This document shows, in pieces, positions 1-5,347 of a stretch of 5,467 nt of DNA. Position 1 is the stretch's first letter. Every line of letters starts with the position of its first letter. The stretch covers positions 1-5,467 of the forward strand of contig JAHFPK010000199.1 in NCBI GenBank assembly GCA_023266715.1, in the 5' to 3' direction. This DNA comes from Hyphomicrobiales bacterium. GTDB lineage: Bacteria; Pseudomonadota; Alphaproteobacteria; Rhizobiales; Aestuariivirgaceae. Made by a program: the position numbers and the translations under genes. The notes under the pieces are model-generated. The model was given only the letters and a program-made list of their open reading frames with translations, was not told the DNA's origin and did no database searches.

Positions 1-58
1 TTGGGGTTCTGGGCTGTGACTTGGCCGGAGATGGACATAAATTACGCCGCACAGGGGC

Positions 59-625
59 TCACACTCTCGTTGCTGCCATCAACTGGTTGGGACCCAGGAT
101 ATTGATAACGCGTTTGAGATTATAGGCCAGCACATGCAGCGCCATTTCAGTGCCGACCCGTTTCAGCTTTTTCATTTGGAAGTGGGTTGCGCCCATCCAT
201 GACTTGATTGTTCCAAACGTATGCTCGACCGTTTCACCCCGCTGACGCATCTTCTCCGGGTGCTCGTCGAGGCGTTGCTGGACAGCTTCAAGAACATGCT
301 CGTGCTCCCGGCGTGTAATCCGGCGTTCCTTACCGGTAGTGCAGCGATCCCTGATGGCACAGCTCCGGCAAGCATTGGTCCAATAGCGGCGCAGCGTCAG
401 TCCTTTTTCTTCATTGGTGAAGTGGTGGACCAGGCGTTCGCCGGCAGGACAAAGATAAACATCTTCGCCCGGCAGATAGCGAAAGTCTTAGCTGACGAAC
501 AGGCCTTTGCCTTTGTTGACGAGCTCGATCACCCGAACCGGATTGTCTTCATCAACCCAGTCCTCAAGCATATCTGGAAACAGAGCGCTTTGCCCGCGAT
601 CAACGCCTTCAACAAAACGCTTCAT
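59..625 (-). pseudogene. IS1182-family transposase, internally deleted and with an in-frame stop
   Basis: Read on the minus strand, this is the relic of a DDE transposase. It starts at the ATG at 625-623, preceded by GGGAGG five bases away. Codons 1-45 give the family N-terminus (MKRFVEGVDRGQSALF, then EDWVDEDNPVRVIELV). These run straight into NKGKGLFVS, a TAA at 490-488 (codon 46), and then in the same frame DFRYLPGEDVYLCPAGERL. Next come the Cys-rich CRSCAIRDRC segment and the C-terminal ETVEHTFGTIKSWMGATHF block, ending in a TGA at 61-59. From my knowledge of the family, NKxKGLFVxxDFRY lies far downstream of the N-terminal domain, so about 250-300 central codons, including the first two catalytic Asp residues, are missing; the C-terminal Glu block remains. 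The deletion kept the frame, with its junction near codon 37. The stop is one base from CAA (Gln). It is almost surely non-functional. The family call is strong; the deletion size is an estimate. Confidence 0.88.
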
Positions 626-630
626 CAAAT

Positions 631-657
631 CCTCCCGCAAGAGACAGAAGAATCATA
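631..657 (-). promoter_or_regulatory. Relic transposase leader: Shine-Dalgarno and possible -10
   Basis: On the minus strand, GGGAGG (636-631) sits five bases before the ATG at 625, a strong ribosome-binding site that fixes the transposase start. TATGAT at 657-652 matches the -10 consensus in five of six positions and would start transcription about 10 bases before the Shine-Dalgarno. No convincing -35 is present at the right distance: the spacing falls within the terminal repeat (CTGTGT). The promoter part is a guess; the ribosome-binding site is clear. Confidence 0.4.
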
Positions 658-667
658 GCATGAAACG

Positions 668-702
668 CGTTTTCACACAGCCTCGACCCATTGCGGAAAT
701 TT
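668..702 (-). repeat. 35-bp IS terminal repeat, copy A (5' side of the transposase relic)
   Basis: Reading inward on the minus strand from 702 to 668, this matches copy C (2695-2729, plus strand) at 28 of 35 positions and copy B (2891-2857, minus strand) at 29 of 35, without gaps. All three share the 12-bp core CGAGGCTGTGTG; A and B share 19 consecutive bases ending in GTGTGAAAA. Its place 43 bp upstream of the transposase start is where the terminal repeat of such an element belongs. Confidence 0.85.
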
Positions 703-740
703 GCCACAAGACTTGAGGAACGCGAATACGACTGATCGTG

Positions 741-1520
741 CTAACGAACCCGTCCCTTGATTGCATTTGCACGGGCACTATAGGTGATGCGGCCGTCGTC
801 GTCAGGCGGCAGTCCAGTCCGGGCCTTCGCTTTCACCAGATCCACATCATGGGGGACCATGGTGGCGAAGGTCTTGGAGAATGCAAGTTGGGTGGTATCC
901 CAGAAGTCTTCGAAATCGGCAAATGTGCGTTGCACGGTGATTTCAAGCAGTTCTACCGCATCGACACCCGCGCCGGTCCATAGCTGCCGTAAGTTAGGCA
1001 GGAGAGATGCGCTTGGGCTTGGCGGCATGGGTACCGTAACACCAAGGGCACGTAACTCTGTCACTATCAGCTCATAAGGCAGTCCCGCACCTGGAATATC
1101 CCAAGCATAGGCCGCCACCAAGCCGCCTGGCTTTACAACGCGTACCATCTCAGCAACGCCTTTGGCAGGTTCGGGCACGAAAAATATGACCAGCGCCATG
1201 ATCGCGGCGTCGAGGCTGCTATCGGTAAATGGAAGTGCCAGGGCATCTCCGGTTTGGAAGTCAACGACGCCAGACGTATTTCTTTGGCGTGCAAAGACCA
1301 GCTGAGCCTCGGATGGGTCGATACCATGAACCCGTACAGGCCCGCAGCGTTCCACGATAAGTTCGGTAAATGCGCCATTGCCGCAACCCACATCAACCCA
1401 ACTCAAGTCCCGTGCAGGCGCCAGCCAGTCGAGGAAGGTGGCGCCCGCAAGTCTGCTCCAGACACCCATCACACGCTCATAGGCGGCCCCATCGTCGAAG
1501 TGTATTTTCTGCTCGGTCAT
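741..1520 (-). CDS. Class I SAM-dependent methyltransferase
   Basis: A 259-residue Rossmann-fold methyltransferase that would transfer a methyl group from S-adenosylmethionine to an unidentified acceptor, probably a small molecule, in the cytoplasm. Visible motifs in order: the glycine-rich SAM loop VDVGCGNGAF (residues 42-51), the acidic residue after strand 2 in GIDPS (Asp68), motif II GDALALPF (91-98) with the next strand AAIMALVIFFV, and the VKPGGLVA turn (129-136). The remaining ~120 residues form a divergent C-terminal region that probably shapes the acceptor site. The layout and size fit the Methyltransf_11/25-type group (UbiE-like in general form), but nothing fixes the substrate. The start is the ATG at 1520, with AGGGAG seven bases upstream. 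The stop (TAG, 743-741) is 38 bp from the IS terminal repeat, so the gene abuts the relic and appears intact. It is transcribed divergently from the hydrolase at 1742. Family confidence is high; function is unknown. Confidence 0.92.
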   Translation of the reverse strand: MTEQKIHFDDGAAYERVMGVWSRLAGATFLDWLAPARDLSWVDVGCGNGAFTELIVERCGPVRVHGIDPSEAQLVFARQRNTSGVVDFQTGDALALPFTDSSLDAAIMALVIFFVPEPAKGVAEMVRVVKPGGLVAAYAWDIPGAGLPYELIVTELRALGVTVPMPPSPSASLLPNLRQLWTGAGVDAVELLEITVQRTFADFEDFWDTTQLAFSKTFATMVPHDVDLVKAKARTGLPPDDDGRITYSARANAIKGRVR

Positions 1521-1741
1521 AGCTCGGCTCCCTCGTGTGGGAAGGCTCCCTGAAAAGCGCAGCTTGGCTGCGGGAGTATGGTGAACTAGTATTCCAGGGG
1601 CAGCAAGATCATTGCCATTATCCTAACTTAGACCTCAAGATAAAGTTGCAGAAGTTTCACTCATAACGGCAAAGCAGGCATGTCTATGGTCTTTTAGCTA
1701 AAGCCGAAACTTCATGCGTTATGCGAAACATGGGGTGTACC
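1521..1741. promoter_or_regulatory. Divergent intergenic region between methyltransferase and hydrolase
   Basis: This 221-bp non-coding stretch must hold the promoters of both diverging genes. I could not find a clear sigma-70 pair in either direction: TTGCCA at 1612-1617 is a fair -35 for the plus strand, but the nearest AT-rich -10-like sequence (GATAAA, 1639-1644) is about 21 bases away. A small perfect hairpin (CGCAGC, loop TTG, GCTGCG; 1558-1572) lies in the methyltransferase leader and has no T-run on either side. No recognisable operator is visible. Confidence 0.45.
1528..1533 (-). promoter_or_regulatory. Ribosome-binding site of the methyltransferase
   Basis: On the minus strand this reads AGGGAG, ending seven bases before the ATG at 1520. 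The eight-base string AGGGAGCC occurs a second time 18 bases upstream in the same leader (1551-1544), so the leader contains two Shine-Dalgarno-like copies; only the proximal one is correctly spaced. Confidence 0.65.
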
Positions 1742-2632
1742 GTGGAAACTCCAACTTTTGTTATCTTGAACGACGGCCGGAGAATTGAGGTTCGGACAGC
1801 AGGTCCCGAAGATGGTGAGGTATTACTGTTTCATCACGGAACTCCAGGTGCGGGGTTACCCTTTTGGCCGATGGTGGAGTCGGCGGCGGCAAGGGGACTG
1901 CGAACGGTTATGTACTCTCGACCGGGGTACGGGAATTCCACTGTTCATCTTAATCGGAAGATAGCCGATGCAGCTTCGGATGTTGCGGCCGTCATCGATT
2001 CTTTAGGAGTGCAGACATTCCGGACGGTCGGTTGGTCAGGCGGTGGGCCACACGCCCTGGCATGTGCCGCAATTTTGCCAGATCGGTGTTTAGCAACGAT
2101 TACAATTGGCAGCATCGCGCCCTATCCGGCAGATGGAATTGATTGGTTTGCCGGCATGGCTGACGAAAACGTGACGGAGTTCAAACTCGCTCTTGAAGGG
2201 GAGAGAGCATTGGTACCAGTGCTCAATGCATCGGCTGAGGCCATAGCACGCATGCAGTCCACCGATCTTCCCGAAGCGCTCGGCGGCCTCTTGTCGGAGG
2301 TTGACAAACCTTTCGCGGCTGGTGAATTCGCCGAATGGTTTTCGGAGACATTTCGAGTTGGGTTTGCGCACGGTATAGCAGGAAGCCGAGACGACGAATT
2401 AGCACTGACCAGAGATTGGGGCTTTCACGTGGCTGACGCACGTTTCGTCGTCATCTGGCATGGCGCACAAGATCGTTTTGTTCCGCTAGCCCACGGCCGC
2501 TGGCTTGCTGACCATATTCCTGGAGCACGCCGCCGACTGTTCGACGACGAAGGGCACTTGTCCATCATAGGCAGAATGTTGGACCGAGTGCTTGATGACT
2601 TGCTGGATCCTGCCTTTATACCCAATCACTAA
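1742..2632 (+). CDS. Alpha/beta hydrolase, serine-nucleophile type
   Basis: A cytoplasmic alpha/beta-hydrolase-fold enzyme of about 296 residues, without a signal peptide. Counting from the ATG at 1721, the catalytic features are HGTPG (39-43, oxyanion-hole loop after strand 3), the nucleophile elbow GWSGGGP (104-110, Ser106), the acid in HGAQDRFVP (Asp251) and the base in EGHLS (His279). The full Ser-Asp-His triad is present, and residues ~140-235 form the variable cap domain that sets the substrate. Length is normal for the family. Esterase, lactonase, dehalogenase-like or C-C bond hydrolase roles are all possible; the Ser nucleophile makes a classical haloalkane dehalogenase (Asp nucleophile) unlikely. 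Start choice: ATGs at 1721 and 1730 have no Shine-Dalgarno, while the GTG at 1742 follows GGGGTG closely and begins right at the conserved N-terminal strand (ETPTFVILNDGR), so I prefer 1742; 1721 would add seven residues. It is divergent from the methyltransferase and converges on the ABC operon. Confidence 0.9.
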   Translation: METPTFVILNDGRRIEVRTAGPEDGEVLLFHHGTPGAGLPFWPMVESAAARGLRTVMYSRPGYGNSTVHLNRKIADAASDVAAVIDSLGVQTFRTVGWSGGGPHALACAAILPDRCLATITIGSIAPYPADGIDWFAGMADENVTEFKLALEGERALVPVLNASAEAIARMQSTDLPEALGGLLSEVDKPFAAGEFAEWFSETFRVGFAHGIAGSRDDELALTRDWGFHVADARFVVIWHGAQDRFVPLAHGRWLADHIPGARRRLFDDEGHLSIIGRMLDRVLDDLLDPAFIPNH

Positions 2633-2694
2633 GCAGGGGGAATCCTCAGTATAACTCGGAGATGGAGACGACTGTTTTTCCATAGCCCGCAGGA

Positions 2695-2729
2695 AGATTT
2701 CTGCTCTTGGCCGAGGCTGTGTGGAAACG
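2695..2729 (+). repeat. 35-bp terminal repeat, copy C (left end of the miniature element)
   Basis: Reading inward on the plus strand, it starts AGATTTCTGC and contains the shared core CGAGGCTGTGTG at 2712-2723. It matches copy A (702-668, minus) at 28 of 35 positions and copy B (2891-2857, minus) at 27 of 35. Confidence 0.8.
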
Positions 2730-2856
2730 TCAATAGAATCGCAATTTGTACCAAGACTAAGGAATTTCAGAAAATTGCTGTTTGCTAAGGCGTTGATTTC
2801 ATTGAGGCTGAAATTTCGGTTGCTGGGCCAAAATCATGATTCAAACAGTTCGCCAA

Positions 2857-2891
2857 CATTTTCACACAGCCTCGACCAGAAGCGGAAGTTT
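2857..2891 (-). repeat. 35-bp terminal repeat, copy B (right end of the miniature element)
   Basis: On the minus strand it starts AAACTTCCGC and shares the core CGAGGCTGTGTG. It is in the same orientation as copy A at 668-702, with which it shares 29 of 35 positions including 19 in a row, and is inverted relative to copy C at 2695-2729. Confidence 0.8.
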
Positions 2892-2904
2892 CAATTACGC
2901 GTCG

Positions 2905-3558
2905 TTATTGAGTTTCCCTTGCAAGGCGGCGTTCCAAGCCGCGTGACCACCGCGTAAGAGGATAGCAGATGAAGAAATACATCAACGCTACCAGGCCGAA
3001 GATTACAAACGGCTGGAATGTGGCATTGGTCAGAATTTGTGCGGTCTTTGTCAACTCATGATAACCCACGATTGAAGCCAATGCCGTGCTTTTGACAAGC
3101 TGCACCAGGAAGCCAACGGTAGGTGGAATGGCCATACGGGTGGCTTGCGGCAGGATGACCAGACGCAATTGTGCCAGGTAATGCAAACCGAGGCTGGCAC
3201 TGCCATCCCATTGGCCACGGGGAAGTGCTTCTACAGAGCCTCGCCAGATGTCAGTGAGAAAGGCGCTTGAATAAAGCGTGAGGCAAACCGTTGCGGCCAG
3301 CCATGCCGAAACGTCAATGTTCAACAATGGAAGGCCGAAATAAACCAGAAACAACTGCATGAGCAGAGGCGTGCTTTGGAATAGTTCGACATAGAGCTTT
3401 ACGGCAAGCCTCGCCTTCTTATACCGCCCCAGACCGATGACCAGCAGAATGAGCGCAACAATTCCGCCACCCAGAAATGCGATGGCTGACAGCAGCAATG
3501 TCCATGGAACGGCCAGCAGCAAGTTGCGCACAATATCCCACAAGGTAAATTCATTCAT
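2905..3558 (-). CDS. Polar amino-acid ABC transporter permease (second subunit)
   Basis: A 217-residue inner-membrane permease of the HisM/GlnP type (binding-protein-dependent transport inner membrane component). It has about five membrane segments, clearest around residues 15-42, 65-80, 85-104, 142-165 and 184-203. The conserved loop after the second segment is YVELFQSTPLLMQLFLVYFG (57-76). The cytoplasmic EAA loop that docks onto the ATPase is GQWDGSASLGL (115-125) followed by LRLVILPQA. Relatives usually have GQxEAAxxLGL, so Glu-Ala-Ala is replaced here by Asp-Gly-Ser. The start ATG overlaps the previous permease stop (ATGA, 3558-3555), which indicates translational coupling; there is only a weak Shine-Dalgarno. 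It likely pairs with the upstream permease to form the heterodimeric channel. Its stop lies 13 bp from the miniature element, and no ATPase gene follows. The family is certain; the substrate is inferred as a polar amino acid or related compound. Confidence 0.93.
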   Translation of the reverse strand: MNEFTLWDIVRNLLLAVPWTLLLSAIAFLGGGIVALILLVIGLGRYKKARLAVKLYVELFQSTPLLMQLFLVYFGLPLLNIDVSAWLAATVCLTLYSSAFLTDIWRGSVEALPRGQWDGSASLGLHYLAQLRLVILPQATRMAIPPTVGFLVQLVKSTALASIVGYHELTKTAQILTNATFQPFVIFGLVALMYFFICYPLTRWSRGLERRLARETQ

Positions 3559-4223
3559 CGCACACGTCCGGCAAATAACCCGCGCCCGGCAAACGCAAGC
3601 AGTCGGCGCAACGCAATGGCGAGGAGGAGATAGATTATGGTAACGACCAGATAGGTTTCAAAGCTGCGGAAACTTCGCGACTGGATAAAGTCGGCTACAT
3701 GGGTGAGATCAACCACCGCGATTTGTGAAACCACAGCGGACTCAAGCATGGTAATGGTGATTTGCCCTACAAGGGCGGGATACACATTCGCTAATGCTTG
3801 CGGCAAGACGATCAAGCCAAATATTGGTAATGGGCGAAGCCCTAGGCTCCTTGCCGCTTCGCTTTGCGCTATAGGAACGCCTTCAAGACCGGCGCGCATG
3901 ATTTCGATAGCATATGCGGCCAGATTGATTGTCATAGCCAGTGCTGCAGCGGCAAGTGCGCTGAGACGCAAGCCAAGACTTGGGAGCCCAAAGAAAAAGA
4001 AGAACATTTGGACAATGAACGGGGTATTGCGGATCAACTCCACATAACCTGCCACCAGCTTGCGGAGCCATTGGTTCTTGCTGCGCATGGCCGCCGCTCC
4101 AGCAATGCCGATGCTTATGCCAAACAGCGAAGCGAAGGCGGTCAACCCGAGAGTGACCGCCGTTCCTTCGAGAAAAAAGCCCAGATATTGAAGCAATGCT
4201 CCGAAATCGAGCCGATAGGTCAT
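3555..4223 (-). CDS. Polar amino-acid ABC transporter permease (first subunit)
   Basis: A 222-residue inner-membrane permease of the HisQ/GlnP type. The first membrane segment covers about residues 20-45, followed by the family loop YVELIRNTPFIVQMFFFFFG (60-79), segments at ~85-108 and ~145-165, and a last one at ~190-208. The ATPase-docking EAA loop is well conserved: AQSEAARSLGL (119-129) followed by LIVLPQAL. Together with the downstream permease it should form the transmembrane channel of an importer fed by the binding protein encoded just upstream. The start ATG at 4223 is seven bases after the binding-protein stop, with no clear Shine-Dalgarno, which suggests coupled translation; the gene ends by overlapping the next permease. 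It is intact and of normal length. The subunit role is well supported; the ligand is not shown by the sequence. Confidence 0.94.
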   Translation of the reverse strand: MTYRLDFGALLQYLGFFLEGTAVTLGLTAFASLFGISIGIAGAAAMRSKNQWLRKLVAGYVELIRNTPFIVQMFFFFFGLPSLGLRLSALAAAALAMTINLAAYAIEIMRAGLEGVPIAQSEAARSLGLRPLPIFGLIVLPQALANVYPALVGQITITMLESAVVSQIAVVDLTHVADFIQSRSFRSFETYLVVTIIYLLLAIALRRLLAFAGRGLFAGRVR

Positions 4224-4230
4224 AAGTTTA

Positions 4231-5025
4231 TCAGAGTTCTGGCGGTAGCGGGATGAACAACCACTTCTTCGAAATGGCGTCTAATGTCCCATCCTTCTTC
4301 ATTGTGGCTAGTATTTCGTCGATCTTGGCCAATAGGCGATCCTCGCCCTTGTTGATGGCCATGGCAGAGGGCGAGTTCAGCAACTGAAACTTTGATTCAG
4401 GTTCAATGTCAGGATGCTTGGCGAGCACCGCGGCACCGACGTCATTGCCAACTACCATCAATTGGACCTGGCCAGAAAGAAAAGCCGAAATCACGCCATT
4501 GTAATCATTGAAACGTTGGATGTCGGTGTCCTTGGGAGCAACTTCGGTAAGGGACGTATCTTCAAGTGTGCCCCGATTGACGGCAACTGACTTGCCGGCA
4601 AGATCAGCGGCCGTTTTCACGGCAAGCGCCTTCGGACCCATCACATCAATGGAATAGGGTGCATAAGGAGCGGTAAATGCCACAACCTTCTTACGCTCGT
4701 CGCTCACACCAACACTCACCAAGAGATTAAGTTTGTGTTCGGTCAGTGAGGGAATGCGATTTTGGCCCGTTATGCCAGTCAATTCAGGCTTGACGCCAAG
4801 TCCTTTGGCCAAGGCGTTTATCACATCGATGTCATAGCCCTGCGAGACAAGATCAGTACCTGCAGAGGAAAAAGGCGGAAAATCTTCGAAAATTCCGACT
4901 TTCAAAACACCTGCCTTGGCAATGTCGTCGAGTTCATCGGCCTGTGCAAATGTTGCGCCTGTGAATTGAATGCCAATGGCGAGGGCCATCGTAAGCAATA
5001 GCCGTCGAGATAGTAACGTGTTCAT
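4231..5025 (-). CDS. Periplasmic solute-binding protein of a polar amino-acid type ABC transporter
   Basis: A 264-residue extracytoplasmic binding protein (SBP_bac_3 family) that would capture the solute in the periplasm and hand it to the two permeases. The N-terminus is a standard Sec signal peptide: Arg-Arg at 7-8, a hydrophobic stretch at 9-23, and a probable signal peptidase I cut after TFAQA (residue 29). The mature protein opens with LKVGIFEDFPPFSS (41-54). It continues with GYDIDVINALAKGLG (63-77), NRIPSL (89-94), the ligand-carboxylate Arg in SDERKKVVAFTAPY (Arg111), and GQVQLMVVGNDVG (185-197), whose Asp195 is placed like the family's ligand amino-group Asp. It ends with the DGTLDAISKKW helix. 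There is no lipobox Cys, so it is soluble rather than a lipoprotein. The start is the ATG at 5025 with GGAGG five bases upstream; an upstream in-frame ATG at 5073 would spoil the signal peptide. First gene of the operon. The ligand is probably a polar amino acid or analogue. Confidence 0.94.
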   Translation of the reverse strand: MNTLLSRRLLLTMALAIGIQFTGATFAQADELDDIAKAGVLKVGIFEDFPPFSSAGTDLVSQGYDIDVINALAKGLGVKPELTGITGQNRIPSLTEHKLNLLVSVGVSDERKKVVAFTAPYAPYSIDVMGPKALAVKTAADLAGKSVAVNRGTLEDTSLTEVAPKDTDIQRFNDYNGVISAFLSGQVQLMVVGNDVGAAVLAKHPDIEPESKFQLLNSPSAMAINKGEDRLLAKIDEILATMKKDGTLDAISKKWLFIPLPPEL

Positions 5026-5030
5026 GAGTT

Positions 5031-5035
5031 CCTCC
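5031..5035 (-). promoter_or_regulatory. Ribosome-binding site deciding the binding-protein start
   Basis: GGAGG on the minus strand (within GGGGAGGAA), five bases before the ATG at 5025. It selects this start over the in-frame ATG at 5073, which has no such site. Confidence 0.8.
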
Positions 5036-5040
5036 CCAAT

Positions 5041-5073
5041 ATTATGTATTTCGTGGATACCGGCAAATGTCAA
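5041..5073 (-). promoter_or_regulatory. Possible promoter of the ABC transporter operon
   Basis: On the minus strand a perfect -35 hexamer TTGACA lies at 5073-5068. The best -10-like hexamer, CATAAT at 5046-5041 (five of six), is 21 bases away, which is too far and would put the transcript start on the Shine-Dalgarno. At normal spacing the hexamer is only AATACA (5050-5045). The element is therefore suggestive only; the true promoter could be further upstream. Confidence 0.25.
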
Positions 5074-5347
5074 AATCTAGACTTTGCCCGCAGCAACGCA
5101 GAATAGAGCCAACGGAGACGACGAAACGTCGCTTTTTGGTTAAGCTCAGCATGTACCACCTTCTATCGATATGCAAATGCCGAATATCGGTTTGGCGCTC
5201 ATCGATGTGAGCTTCCCTGTTTTTAGACATTGAGGGGAAAAATGCCCGGAATGCGTATTGCGCTGCAAAGTACCGATCGTTCACTAGGGCACTGGGTCAC
5301 TATAAACCCTACGCCGGAAAGGAGAAACCCTGCTTCGTTATGCCTGA
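5074..5347. other. Non-coding region upstream of the ABC operon
   Basis: I see no supportable gene here. Visible small features are a short perfect hairpin CGACG-AAA-CGTCG (5119-5131) followed on the plus strand by CTTTTT, and three CACT tetramers at exact 8-bp spacing (5282, 5290, 5298). The minus-strand open frame at 5042-5284 has no Shine-Dalgarno, unremarkable composition and runs through the operon leader, so it is not called. Confidence 0.5.

Larger units (their letters stand above)
1..702 (-). mobile_element. Decayed IS1182-family insertion sequence remnant
   Basis: This stretch contains the transposase relic at 59-625 and, on the transposase's 5' side, a 35-bp terminal repeat at 668-702. 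That repeat recurs as both ends of the miniature element at 2695-2891, which is why 702 is taken as the outer boundary. The other end is not resolved: the first ~30 bases contain GGCTGTG and TTGGCCG, both of which also occur inside the terminal repeat, but they do not align over a longer length. The left terminus is therefore either badly eroded or lies before the window. An intact member carries a transposase of roughly 450-500 residues. This copy encodes about 188 codons including a stop, so it cannot make its own transposase. Confidence 0.8.
2695..2891. mobile_element. 197-bp MITE-like element with IS1182-type terminal repeats
   Basis: The ends are inverted repeats of 35 bp (2695-2729 and 2857-2891), 27 of 35 positions identical, and each also matches the terminal repeat of the IS1182 relic at 668-702. 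The ~127-bp interior encodes no recognisable protein. It holds an inverted pair GGAATTTCAG (2761-2770) / CTGAAATTTC (2808-2817), a 10-bp palindrome AATCATGATT (2832-2841), and an extra sequence at 2810-2830 that resembles the outer part of the terminal repeat (15 of 21 positions against the complement of 2872-2892). This is the structure expected of a non-autonomous miniature derivative moved by an IS1182-type transposase. No target-site duplication is visible (flanks GCAGGA and CAATTA), so the exact outer bases are uncertain by a few positions. It lies 62 bp after the hydrolase stop and 13 bp after the permease stop, between converging genes. Confidence 0.75.

Noticed and set aside
1..35. Left terminal repeat of the IS remnant at the window start
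   Set aside because: Only GGCTGTG and TTGGCCG match, in the wrong order and spacing for the 35-bp repeat, so I do not call it as the left end.
221..658. 145-residue plus-strand open frame
   Set aside because: It lies antisense to the transposase relic, whose minus-strand translation matches IS1182 transposases along the whole stretch; the plus frame has no recognisable domain.
1558..1572. Perfect 6-bp hairpin in the methyltransferase leader as a terminator or riboswitch
   Set aside because: It is too small for a riboswitch and lacks a T-run on either strand.
703..2694. Restriction-modification or phage-defence system built on the methyltransferase
   Set aside because: The methyltransferase lacks the DPPY/NPPY or PCQ motifs of DNA methylases, and the neighbour is a metabolic-type alpha/beta hydrolase, not a nuclease.
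2721..2957. 78-residue plus-strand open frame
   Set aside because: It begins inside the terminal repeat of the miniature element and runs into the 3' end of the converging permease; there is no ribosome-binding site and no domain.
5026..5073. Upstream in-frame ATG (5073) as the binding-protein start
   Set aside because: It would add 16 residues ahead of a standard signal peptide, while the ATG at 5025 has an ideal GGAGG.
5042..5284. 80-residue minus-strand open frame upstream of the binding protein
   Set aside because: No Shine-Dalgarno, no recognisable motif, and it runs through the operon leader and stops just before the real ribosome-binding site.
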